From Lenzites betulinus (lineage: Eukaryota; Basidiomycota; Agaricomycetes; Polyporales; Polyporaceae), in NCBI GenBank assembly GCA_022264855.1, contig JABYQU010000027.1:248001-312000 (forward strand): a stretch of 64,000 nt of DNA, written 5' to 3'. This document shows positions 10,107-21,261 of this stretch, one piece after another (the stretch's first letter is position 1; each line of letters opens with the position of its first letter). Both the position numbers and the translations under genes were made by a program. Below the pieces are notes generated by a model. That model was not told where the DNA came from. It ran no database searches and saw nothing but the letters and a program-made list of their open reading frames with translations.

Positions 10107-12469
10107 ATGGCCACAGCAACAGCAAAGAACTCCATCTATGGCTTCCCCGGCTCCGTCGAGGTGTCCACCGAGGTCGTCCCAGGCGAGACCCGCATACGCA
10201 GGCTGCGCATGACCAAGGACAAGCTCACGACCGAGCCCGAGGAGGGCATCGCCGTCATACCCGACATCCTCGACTACGCCGCCCGCACGCACGGCGCCAA
10301 GAACTCCCTGGGCTGGCGAGACGTCGTCGCCGTGCACGAGGAGAAGAAGGACGTGAAGAAGATCGTCGGCGGCAAGGAGGTCACGGAGACGAAGACGTGG
10401 AAGTACTTTGAGCTGAGCGACTACAAGTACGTCTCCTTCGTGCAGGTGAAGGAGACCGCGCAGGAGGTCGCCGGTGGCCTGCTCAAGCTCGGCGTCAAGA
10501 AGGAGGACATTATCAACATCTACGCGTCCACGAGGTACGGACGCCCCATCTCGCTTCCGCGTGCTGCTCCTCACCGACCCGCACAGCCCGAGCTGGCAGT
10601 TCCTCTCGTATGGCTGCAACCTCATCGGGACTGCCATTGCCACCGCGTACGACACCCTCGGCGAGTCCGGTCTGCAGCACTCGCTCAACGAGCCCGAGTG
10701 CGTCGGCATGTTCACCAATGCGGACCTGCTCCCGGTCGTCGCCAACGTCGTGGCGAACGTGCCCTCGCTGCGTTTCGTCATCTACGACGGACAGCCGAAG
10801 CAGGCGCTGCTCGACAAAATCCGTGCGGCACGCGAGGGTATCCAAGTCCTCACCGTGGACGAGCTGCGCGAGCTCGGGAAGGGCACGTCGCCCGAGGACC
10901 TCAAGTCCCGCCGGCCGGTGTCCTCTGACACGTCGTGTATCATGTACACGAGTGGTACGACCGGGCCTCCGAAGGGTGTCGTAATCACGCATGGGAACCT
11001 CATAGCTTCGGTCGGCGCTATCAAGCAGCTTCTCGGCCACCACCTGCGGGCAGACGACACCTTCATCGCGTACCTCCCGCTCTCGCATGTGCTGGAGTTC
11101 ATCGTGGAGCTCGCGCTGTTCTACGTCGGGATGACGTTTGGGTACGGCCGCGTGAAGACGCTGACGGACGCGTCAGTGCGCAACTGCGTCGGCGACATCC
11201 GCGCGTTCAAGCCCACGATCATGATCGGTGTCCCGGCAGTCTGGGAGATGATTCGTAAGGGTATCCTGCAGAGGATCAACTCTGGCGGCAGCCTGAAGAA
11301 GGGCATATTCACCGGCGCATACACGCTCAAGAAAGCAGGTGTCCCCGGACTCTCGCAGCTCGCGGACTCGGCCGTATTCAGCCAAATCAAGGCCGCGACG
11401 GGCGGGAGGTTGCGCCTCACGCTCTCCGGTGGCGCGGCGCTCAGCGCGGAGACACAGGAGTTCCTCTCGATAGCGCTCGTGACGGTGCTGCAGGGTGCGC
11501 CACCACAGTCCGCAGATCGCGCTAACCGTTGCTGACGATCGGGCCACAGGGTACGGCATGACGGAGTCGTGCGGCATGTGCGCCATCATGCCCCCCGAGT
11601 TCATGCAGTACAACACGGTCGGGCTGCCGATGCCGTCGGTCGAGATCAAGCTGCTGGACGTGCCCGAGGCGGGGTACAGGTCGACGAACGAGCTGCCGCA
11701 GGGCGAGGTGTGCTTCCGCGGGCCGTCGGTCACGAAGGGATACTTCAAGCGCGACGACCTGAACAACGACGAGTCGATCTTCACCAAGGACGGCTGGCTC
11801 CGGACGGGCGACGTCGGGCAGTGGAACCCGGACGGCACGCTGAGCCTCATCGACCGGTACGTGCTGCTGCGTCTCTCTCGCCACCCGCGGTCGGCCGGGG
11901 CTGACGCGTCCGCTTAGTATCAAGAACTTGGTCAAGCTCCAGGGCGGCGAGGTGAGTCACTGCGCGCTCCGCGCACGATAGTGCGGCTGCTGACAGGCCT
12001 GCGCAGTACATCGCGCTCGAGCGCCTCGAGTCGATCTACAAGTCGTGCAACCTGGTGTCGAATATCTGCGTGCACGCGGACTCGAACGCGCGGCAGCCGA
12101 TGGCGATCATCATCCCGAACGACGCGCACCTGCGGCACGCGCTCGACGGCAAGACGGGCAAGTCGCTCGCGGAGCTGTGCCACGACCAGGCGGTGATCGA
12201 CTTTGTGATGAAGGAGTGCAACGCGGTCGGGAAGAAGAACGGGTTCAAGCAGATGGAGCTCCTCCAGGCCGTCATCCTCATCCCGGACGAGTGGACGCCG
12301 GAGAGCGGGCTGCTGACGCCCGCGCAGAAGGTGCAGCGGAAGAAGGTCGCGGAGACGTACGCGAAGGAGATCAAGGTGCGTGTCTTTGGGGCTATCCCCC
12401 GTGTGTGTGCGAGTGCGCCTGTTGCTCACGCGCGAGGATCGTTTTTAGGCGGCGTACAAGTTCGACTGA
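10107..12469 (+). CDS. FAA: Long-chain acyl-CoA synthetase, copy 2 (complete)
   Basis: It activates long-chain fatty acids to acyl-CoA with ATP, for beta-oxidation, lipid synthesis and fatty-acid uptake. Exons are 10107-10534, 10587-11494, 11550-11856, 11918-11951, 12007-12375 and 12449-12469, giving 688 residues, usual for the family. The start follows a purine at -3 (caccATGG); an upstream in-frame ATG at 10029 is less likely. The AMP-binding loop is near residue 263 (YTSGTTGPPKG). A second core motif, G-Y-G-M-T-E, spans the second intron. The FACS signature DGWLRTGD...KLQGGEYIALE crosses introns three and four. No signal peptide is seen, so a cytosolic, lipid-droplet or peroxisomal location is likely. 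The last exon encodes only six residues (AAYKFD), and the duplicate at the window start lacks it. Confidence 0.93.
10627..12392 (+). repeat. Segmental duplication, right copy
   Basis: This is the partner of 1-1766. It covers most of exon 2 through the first 17 bases of the last intron. Beyond 12392 the two copies share nothing obvious. The right copy carries the intact promoter, first exon and last exon, so it is probably the parent. Confidence 0.92.
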
Positions 12470-13175
12470 GCACGGCACGGACGTGGTTCTCGTTTCTGTT
12501 TCCTTCGTCGGCCCATCTTGGTGTACATACATACATATCCCATCATTTTAGTACATGTACGATATTCCCCTTGCAAGCTTGGTCATGTGCACCACCCTCT
12601 TCTTGCGCTCCGCGTGTTCCCTGTGTCCCGTTCGCTGCGCTTCCACGTCTCCCTGTCGTGCTGAGGAACGAGTGCTGAGTACTGACCAGCCCGTCGGTTG
12701 TTCAGCAACCACTTGTGCCATGTTTGTTCTCTGTCTGTCTCAGTGTTTGGTGATATCAATAGTGATTGTTCATATCAGGACAACTGACGTTGTCAACTCT
12801 AGACCGCCTCGCCGCTGCAAGACATTCGGGCACGCGCAGACGTTGAACTTACAATTCCCTAACACGGGTACTTACCTGCCTATATGCGCACATGCCCAGG
12901 TCAGGACACGGCGATCAATCAGGCCTCAATCAGGCCTCAGACAATGAGACACAATCGTAGCCTGAACCAGCACTAGCCAGCCCTCGAAATCCGACTTTAC
13001 CGGGGCCACTGCCGGCACATCCTCCTTCAACATATCACTTCAAACAGCTCTGAACGCAAAACGCTCGATTGCTTACGACAGGGCCCCGTACAAGCCCAAA
13101 GATAATAGATAGAAGAGTGAGCATTAGTTGCGCTGAGATATCTCTCAACGAACGATCGCTCAAGCAGATTTACTA
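12470..13175. other. 3' flank of the synthetase gene and spacer
   Basis: This is presumed 3' untranslated and intergenic sequence of lower GC content. A short doubled element (aatcaggcctc twice) lies at about 12917-12938. No gene is seen. Confidence 0.5.
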
Positions 13176-13303
13176 GTGGCAATATCAGTTCGTGCACTCT
13201 CCTTCGCGCTATGTTCTTTGTGGCGTCGTTTCCCGTCTTCTCCTCGTGCGGCCTCATACCGATGGTTGGTTGACATATACGGCGACAGGCTATCATGCTC
13301 CAG

Positions 13304-13737
13304 AGTGGTGATACTTGAACGCTTTGGAATCATGATCAAAAGTGCAATGGCGTACCCCCACTACGAAGCAGAAGCCATCCGTTTCGTCGCAAAACATACC
13401 TCCGTCCCAGTTCCGCGCATCCTCGACGTCGTCGCGGGGTCCACGTCGAACTTCATCGTGATGACACGCTTGGAAGGCGAGCCGCTCGACACATGGGTTA
13501 TCGCTCACGCAGTCCACCCGCCCTGCTGACTGGAGCTCCTGCAACGGCTTGAAGCCGCTGTCTTCAGCAGCGACACGAGCAGCCTGGCCCCACTCATGGC
13601 CGAGATCGACAGGACACCCGTGCCCACGCTCGACCTCGCGGACGCCGGCCCACTCTTCCAGGATCTCCGCGACGCGTTCGCCCAGCTCCGCGCCTTCCCG
13701 CCGCCCTCGCCCGCGATCTCGAGTGTCACTATGCGGA
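13304..13737 (+). pseudogene. Aminoglycoside/choline phosphotransferase-like relic
   Basis: Frame three encodes a stretch typical of fungal phosphotransferase (APH) enzymes: E-A-E-A-I-R-F-V, then T-S-V-P-V-P-R-I-L-D, then F-I-V-M-T-R-L-E-G-E-P-L. After an in-frame stop at 13527-13529 the same frame continues with a second family-like stretch (DLRDAFAQLRAFPPPSP) to about 13730. The stop could be removed by a short intron starting at about 13497. However, the catalytic part, normally an H-G-D-L...N loop and a later I-D-W-E, is absent downstream, and no clear start is seen. I read it as an N-terminal remnant of a decayed kinase-like gene. Confidence 0.5.
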
Positions 13738-13860
13738 AGTATCAGTATGGCTACGAGTCATTGCTTCAACTACGATTTCGTCTGACAGGAATTTGCCGCT
13801 GGTGCAAGACCTTTTACACACCTACCAAGGCTACTACGTCCAAGACATACATGTCTTGAC

Positions 13861-14222
13861 CTCTCATTCATCTTCATCCGGGTGTTTCGATAGCTCGTAC
13901 TCATCGTCTCTTCCAATTCGATATGTGCCAATCTGTGCCTCCTGACTCTTGTGACCTCCAGGAGGTTGTCGAAGTTGAGAGCGGGCCCATGGTTACTCGG
14001 ACATGGTCCGGATATATGGCAGATGGTAGAGAGCCATTGGAGTTTTGACTACTCACACCCCATGCGTACTTATTACATATTCTCATGATGACAGACATGC
14101 TAACCGCAATCCTGCTCACAGCAAGGCACTTATAGGGAAGATAATGAATCCAGATGGTAATAATCCACCCATACGTGTTCGCCGGCACCACGGGGTTTCA
14201 TTTTGAACGGGCGAACACATGA
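13861..14222. other. Spacer between the phosphotransferase relic and the esterase
   Basis: No gene is seen. It probably includes the 3' untranslated region of the minus-strand esterase that ends at 14223. Confidence 0.45.
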
Positions 14223-15967
14223 CTACGCCGTAGCCCACCGTTCCTCGGGACGCAACCCCCACTCCGCCAGCCAATTCTCAAACAGCGATGCGATTTTCTG
14301 ATGTCCTCCGACATTCGGGTGTTGGTTGCTAAAATATGCATCTGCTCAGAAGCGCGTTGTGCAGCAAGGAGAACTAATAACGTACTCTGGGAAGACGTCC
14401 TCCCAAGACACCCATCCTGTGGTGTTCACCAGGAAGGTGTTATGATCACCAGCGAGATTTCTGTGGTAGCCACGTCGGTGAGTTCGTGGAGGTATTGACT
14501 ACAAATGTTTGATTCACCTATCCTGGACGATGCGTTCGTATTGGCCGTCATAGTAGTACCCGATGGAGCCGTCGGCGTTGGGCCATCCCCACTATATCAT
14601 AGTAGCATTGAGTGTTAGTAGAACGAACGTGGTGGGTGAGATACATACAGGCGTGAAGACGAACACCGGCTGAGTGGGATAAAGTTTGCGCAGACGGACT
14701 AAAAAGTCTTCATACGTCTGTACATAGTCCCGTTGAGCTCTAACGCGGTATAATCGGTACCGCAATGGCAGACGTACCTTCACGAACGCGTCTGCTGTGA
14801 CGTTTTGCGAGGCGTCGTTTGCACTAGGGAAGACATAACAGTTTGTGACGGAACCAGGAAAAGGACGCATATACTAACCCTATGCGAATGACGATATGCG
14901 TGGGCGCAGGGCGATCGTGCGCGAAGTCCCATGGTGTAGTAAAATTGTGGTCCGTCGTGTAGAAGTATCCTGTGTCTTCCGTCTATGCAGCCTGTCAGTA
15001 AATTACCATAGGGATAGAACACTGATCAGTGCATCGAATACAACTTACTCTGAAGTATTGGTACGAAACTCCGTGTTCGTTTCCGTACGACACGATATCC
15101 TAAACATTACTTCAGTGCGAGTCAAATGGGGCGGAAGTTTGCACTCTTACAGTAAGAGCTGCACCGGGCTGTGCGTTGACACGATGTTCGGCCTTGAAAT
15201 TTTCGCCCGTGAGGAATGGCCACGCCTGATCGACGCCTTGGGGAAGAAATTGACCCTGTAAACCAAATCCAACACCCTTGGTCAGTCGTGCAATCCATCA
15301 CCAAATAAACTCTGAGGCGGGGCGTACAGCGGAGAGCGAGTCCCCAATGAACTGGAAGGTTAGCTTGGAGGGCGTGTACGGCAGCAACTCAGCCCCCTGG
15401 TACAGAGCGAATATTGGTGTTCGTATTTTTGACAGCCACTGACAACCAAGGTGCCAACCTTATTCAAAACAATGTTTTCCACGTTGATGCGGTTGTTCTG
15501 CCAGCCTTCAACGTTGATGCGTACAACACTGCTTGTCTTCTTTGTCTCGGTAGACCTTCCGTTCAACCCGCTGCCGTTGAGAGGAACTATATTTGTCCCG
15601 GCGGAGACGTTGACCGTGTAAAACGGCTCGTAGTCGATGGACACCCCGATGGATGCGAGGGGTGCGGTGGTGTGCGAACCAAGGTTGAGTGTCAACGAAG
15701 AGAGGTCTTGGACGTGCAACTTGAAGCCCGATCCCGCCCTGTTCAAATATGTCAGAATGGGCGGATACGAGCTAGACAAGTTGTGTAGCGATCATATTGC
15801 GCTTACCACCATGTACCAGGGGATGCATCCCAGCGCCCGTGGTAGTAGATCAACGGGTGGCTGTTGGGAACGACGACTCCAGTCGCGTCCAGATCGGACA
15901 CCGAAGGTGCCGCCATCGTTGGCCGCACGGAAAGAATACAAGCTGCCAGTAACGCGTATCCACGCAT
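14223..15967 (-). CDS. Secreted SGNH/GDSL esterase with N-terminal beta-sandwich (CE2-like)
   Basis: This is a predicted extracellular carbohydrate esterase, 379 residues from eleven exons: 15967-15807, 15738-15459, 15396-15328, 15255-15151, 15099-15049, 14982-14879, 14823-14778, 14717-14649, 14591-14518, 14460-14386 and 14328-14223. All phases close. The N-terminus (MRGYALLAACILSV...) is a signal peptide; a second ATG lies 21 bases upstream. Residues 25-150 resemble the jelly-roll that precedes the catalytic domain in family CE2 (motifs Y-Y-H-G-R-W-D and V-V-R-I-N-V-E-G). The SGNH blocks are complete: G-D-S-L with nucleophile S167, G-A-N-D at 257-260, and D345..H348 in D-N-Q-H-P-N. Deacetylation of plant polysaccharide is the likely role; the substrate is inferred. 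The family could also be called a generic GDSL lipase. Confidence 0.85.
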
Positions 15968-17372
15968 CTTCGGAATGCAGGTCACCACGAAGACGCAGGA
16001 CTCGCGCGCAGGCGGGCGAGAGACGGGGATTTATACCATAGACTTGTACAGTGCGATGCCATATAGTGCGGATCGCAACACTGCGAGGTTAGCCCTTCTG
16101 ACGCGTGCACGCCGCCGAGGATCTACCGCCGCACCGGGCAGTATGTCCAAATGAAAGTCTTGTGACCCCCCACGATGTAGCTGCTAGTAGCGACGACGCG
16201 TACGCGGGACGGCCGGGGAGTGCGCGGCGAGTCGGGGACTGCGTCATTATGTATGCAGCTGCTTCGAACGCCGGTCCTGGGCGTCCCGCCTGCCAGTGTG
16301 AGAGCGGTCATCCGTGGTCCCTTGGCGGCGCTTCTCGCTAACGATCGTCAAGAACGCTCTGTCTGCCGTTCCGACTCGGAGCGGGGACTAGGAGTGTACG
16401 TCAATCACCATGGCGCAATATTGTCGAAGAGCGAGTTGGCATGTGGTCTTCGATATTATTCTTGCACGCTCGTGTCCGAGTCGCTCGGAGATGAGAGGCG
16501 CCACATCTTCCTCGCATAGACGACAACGAGCGCACAGAGAGCGTCTGGTGATATGCAGCTTGCCGCGTCGATACGTCCGATATGGCGGGGGTTGAGTGCA
16601 CATGCAGTAGAAGTGTAAGTCCTGAGCCCTGGCTGCTCAGGGCGCTCCATGTATCGGGGCGTCTTGTGGGAGGTTGATTTCGAGGATCATCGCAGCGATC
16701 AGAGCACCAAGTTCCCCGCTGACCGGGGGAACGCCTGCCCTGACGATGACACAACTATGTGAATGGCGGTATCGATCGCGAGTCTATCAGCGTGCCTGAG
16801 GCGTGCCGTGCCCGTGAGCAGGCTGCGTGTCCCCGACAACGACAAATACGCCTTTAGGTGCATGTGTGACGCACCGCATTTTGACTTGTGGGATCCGGCG
16901 GGACAGACACCGCCCGACCGACCAGCGCGAATCGAAGGATGACAAGCCCCGCAGTGAAAGGGCTTAGACGACGTCGGAGGTTGGATCGGAGGTCGTTGAG
17001 TTTCGACTCGCAGGTCGACGCGCGACACACAAGTCCCGAGGTTTAATATGGGCGCGTGCGGCATCGCCTCCGCTGGCGCTGGTGTGTGATCGGTCCCTTT
17101 GGCAAACAACGTTGACCATGTATGGTTGCGGAGGTGTGTGTGCTTGGTGGCATCGTGGCGGTCGCGGGAGTGATAGGCGCGCAGAACTTGCGTAGAGTGC
17201 ACACGACTATTGCGAACGAAAAATGCGCGGGTCTACATGAAACCGTGAACGCTGCCTAGCAAGTCAAAGCATCGATAGTCAAACAGATGGTACATACGCA
17301 TGCTGCGGTACAACTACATGGCGCGGCCCAGGAATGCCGCAAGATTTTCCACCGCCACAGCCAAAGCGGCTC
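15968..17372. other. Intergenic, no gene seen
   Basis: This 1.4 kb spans the promoter side of the esterase and the 3' side of the La gene. A 167-codon antisense frame at 16699-17202 has no recognisable domain and is rejected. Confidence 0.55.
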
Positions 17373-19214
17373 CTATGATGCCGCCTCGCCGTCTGTCTTG
17401 GCCTTCTTCGAGCTCTGGATGACGGGAACGCCCTGTCCGCGCACGCCCATGTTCGGGCCACCATCCGGCTCAACCGCGCGTTTCCGTTTTTCGCCAGCCT
17501 GCTCGCCATCTGCTGCTGATGGTGCGCTAGACTTCTCTGCGTTACGAGAACCGCCACGGCCACCACGGCCACCACGCCCTCCGCGTCCACGACCACCGCG
17601 ACCGCCCCCACGGCCACCCCGGCCGCCCCTGGAGTCGCGGTTTTGCGAAAACGAGAGCGCACGCTTGGCGGTAGAAGTGGCACGTTCGAGCTGGAAGGCG
17701 CGGTCCTGCTCCTCTGTGAAACGCGTCGGAGGTTATATCGAAGGCAACGTGAAGCATGGTGGAAAACGAACCTTCGGGCGTGGACCAGGTGATCTCTTTC
17801 CCGCTGAGCTTTTTGAGGTTCTCCTTGACATACGTGAGATCCTCTTCTGATAGTGCCTTATCGAAACCGACGAGGCCCCAGCTGTCGCCCTTGCTGTACT
17901 TCACAAAGGGTGCGCGAGCGAAGCGCTCCTTCAGCGTCCCCTGAAAAACGCGGTCAGCTTAATCATTGCTGCGGGTAGAAGTCTGTTATGTCTACCTTGA
18001 TCTCGTCGAAGCTGACGTCGTCACCAGCGCCTTCGAATTTGAGCGAGGCTCCCTTGACGAAGGGAACATCTTCTGGCTTGACGCTACCGCCGTCCTCCTC
18101 GTGTACGCGGATCTTGCTGCCCATAAACTCGACATATACATCTGGCTTGGGTTTATCCTTGCCCCTCTTGTCACCGCCCTTCTCCTTCGCGGCCATTTCG
18201 GTAAACGCATTAAAACCCTTGCGGCCAGGGCCCCCGATGCTCTGCCTGCGAAGGTCTGCAGCCTTGCCTGTTAGCCCCTTCTCTTTGATCTTCATGTCGC
18301 AGTACGCCTCTCTTCGGGGTTGGGATCAACTATCGCACACACCGCATGGCACGCAGAACTTACTTCGACATGATGAGCAGCTCCTCGCCTTCCCAGGTCG
18401 GCTTAGGCTCGGCATTAAGAAATGCTTCTACGGACTTGAAGTCGGCGAACTCGACGAACACAGAGCCCTGTCGCGTGACCAGGGTTACGACATGTCTGTC
18501 ACCCCGGAGAGGGAAGGGCGCACCTTGAACTCCTTCGTCCCGTCTGCGCGCCGCATGCGCACGGCGTTCGCCTTGCCGTATTTGTTGAAGAAGTCCTCTA
18601 GGCGCTTCTGCAGAGTAGGGTCCTCTTTACCAAATCCTTTCTATGTCCGGGAGTAAGCACGTCATGATTAGAAAGAAAACGATTTGCCGGTGACGTACTG
18701 CGTAGATGCTTCTCTCAAACTGGCCCTTGGGGGGCTGGACCTCTGTCCGCCTGCGTACGTTCTCGCCCGCCTCGTCTACCTCCAACTCCTCGCTCAGCTT
18801 GAGGGCCTTCACCACCCATTCGAGGCCGAGGGCCTGGAAGTCACGCATGCGTTTGAACGAGGCGACGGTCTTGACGGGGACCCAGTGTTCAGCATTCGCG
18901 GTGTGCAGAGTCCACATGAATCTGGTCTTTTCGTAAATGCCTGTGACCAAGGTATACCGGCAACACGCACTTGTCAAACGGCAGGTTGGAATCAGCGAAG
19001 TAGAATTCGACTGTGAGGTGCACTTCAGTTAATAAATCATTGCTATACTTCAATGTAGATACGAACTCTGCCGCGCCGCACGCAGCATCTTGTCCTTCTC
19101 CTCATCCTCAGAGGGCTCCGCGGCAGTCGACGCCTCTGTCGGCTGAACAACCTCCATTTTCGCGTCCTCAGTAGTCTTGATGTCTTTTGTTGGTTCTGCG
19201 ACAGCCGTAGACAT
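17373..19214 (-). CDS. LHP1: La-type RNA-binding protein
   Basis: La proteins bind the 3' oligo-U of new RNA polymerase III transcripts in the nucleus, protecting pre-tRNAs and helping them fold. Exons are 19214-19067, 19010-18971, 18921-18699, 18640-18524, 18467-18364, 18311-17996, 17940-17772 and 17713-17373, giving 485 residues. The La motif lies at about 45-125 (Q-I-E-F-Y-F-A-D-S-N-L-P-F-D-K). A first RRM lies at about 132-215 and a C-terminal RRM at about 275-375. An Arg-Gly-rich tail follows (R-G-G repeats near 395-425), ending in a basic KR/KK stretch that could be a nuclear signal. The N-terminal 45 residues are acidic. The short second exon (40 nt) encodes the core of the La motif. 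Length and order fit yeast and animal La proteins. Confidence 0.93.
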
Positions 19215-21261
19215 GATGAAAGTGAAGACTTTGACTGGAGCAGTCAGAAAATTCGGAGGCAGGCTTGTTAGGCGCTCATGAGTCCTGACGGTGATCGAGA
19301 ATACTAAGCGCCGCATCTCATCTTATCAACGTTTACTGATAAGATTGATACAAATCTATAACCTGTCCCGGCTGCAGGCTCTTGTCCTCTAACCATCATC
19401 TTCTGGATCCAACGCTCTCTGAATATATGCGCACAAAAGGCACATCTTACACGGGGAAAACACGAGGCAATGGATTGAATGGCCGCTTCACACGTCAATC
19501 TGCACATTGTCCGATACTTCTCGGCGCTATGGTGAGATGGTGAGAGCACAAAGTTCGGATGAGCGCGCGGGGGCGTCCGATCCCCCAGTCAATGTCCAAG
19601 CACGCAAGGTACGCCAGGTTCACAATGGAATGTGCTTCCCATCTCAACGGTGCTGCCGCCTTTTCTGTGCCCCTGCAGGTTACTGTACGCGCCCATAGGC
19701 TACGGCAACACCTCCCGTACCGCGGTGCCTTGCAGCACGGGGCCGGCATGGCCATATCTCCGCAATTCAGAGAGGTGTGCCGGTGCGGCACAGTGACAGT
19801 GAGGCTCGTTCTGCTACTCGCATTGATCCGTCCATTATGGATTTCTGTTTTGAAGCATACATAGCTCCCGCCAGTACGTCCCTTGACAATCTCAAACGCG
19901 ATGTGTATGTCTAAAATGCGTCAAAGATGCGCCACAGGCCAGGTGAGTGGCGATGTGCACCTGTGAATACTGCAGACTGCAGGTGGCGGTTGACAGATAT
20001 ACTTCCTTGAGAACAAGGTATCGGACGGCGGGGCGGATCCGGTCCTCGGCGCATCTTTCGATGGTGCCTCTTGAACTTTGACTGTTGCAGAAGCTGGAGA
20101 ACGCAGGCCACACGGGGCCGGGGGGCGCAAAGATGTAGCCCGACCAACCCGCCAATCCGGATCGACGGGTGGTCATGACGGTCCGACGAGCGGCGTCACC
20201 CGTCTTTAAGGAATATCGGACCCCACTCACGTTTTCATGACTTGCAGAAATCTTCGAGGGCGAACGCGTGCATGCTCCGGGATAGCTTCTGCCGCGACAT
20301 GGAGAGCCGCCAGCTCGGGGGTTTTCTGTCGTGTATTCTCCCCAGCTTGCCCTGACGAGCCGAAGGCCTTCGCGCTTATGCAACCTCCGAGCGTCCCACA
20401 GGTGTTTAGTGCTGACGCGCCCTGCACCTTCTTTCTCCTATCTAGATGCATTTTCGATCGATTACATCCACCGATCCGCGAGCAGTCCTGTCCTTCTGTG
20501 AGTGCATACGTTTCTTCTTTTCACTGGAGAGTTCTGACAGGACAGGACCGCATGTTACAGTGTGAAGACGTGCTCACTCTCGGATGAGTTTCAACTTGAC
20601 TTCCGGTGACGCCCACCTCTGCCGCCAGAGGCCAGTGTTGGGATGTACAGATCCTGTCTCTGTAAGAACGCCCACCAATTCGTGATAGCCGCTTGGGTGC
20701 GATATCAAGGAGCGGTGCAAGACGATTGCCTCCCAGTCAAAGGCGCGACGCGCGGCGGGGAGCCGCCGTGGTGATGCGGCACTGGACCCGCGTACCACAG
20801 GCATGTGGTCCTCTGAGCGCCAATCGGGAGGCGTTTCGGCTGCCGCGCAATTGGCTGAACCCCTTAATGCCGCATTACCATCGTGCAAACCGAGGAAGCA
20901 GACGGAGGCCTACGGCTTGCTAGCGTCGGCGCGCGCGTCACGCCTTCGCCGCATTGTCCAGGCCGCGGAAGGCTGGCGGGGACCGGCGGTGGGAGCTGGG
21001 AATGCCGTTCTCGGCTGCGGGCTCTGTACTTCACGTAATGTGCAGGGCGCGCAGAGAGGAAGGCGTTTCCCATTGAAGACGATCGCGGGCTTCGATCCCG
21101 TTGGCTGGGAACGCGCTGCACCCGGACTGGACCCAAAGTTCTGTCCCGGCTAAATCGCGCTGAGAAGGTTTCGTATTAATGGACCTCCGGTTCACGACCC
21201 GCCGCGTCTGGGGCCCCCTCGTTCATTCTCCGCATCATCTGCCCCCCAAGCGTCCCCTGCC
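19215..21261. other. Divergent intergenic region between La and the Zn2Cys6 factor
   Basis: Two kilobases without a supported gene. The flanking genes point away from each other, so both promoters must lie here. Frames such as 20237-20587 (+) show no family resemblance. Confidence 0.55.

Noticed and set aside
16699..17202. Antisense frame of 167 codons between the esterase and La genes
   Set aside because: No recognisable domain, no splice structure, and composition like the surrounding non-coding DNA.
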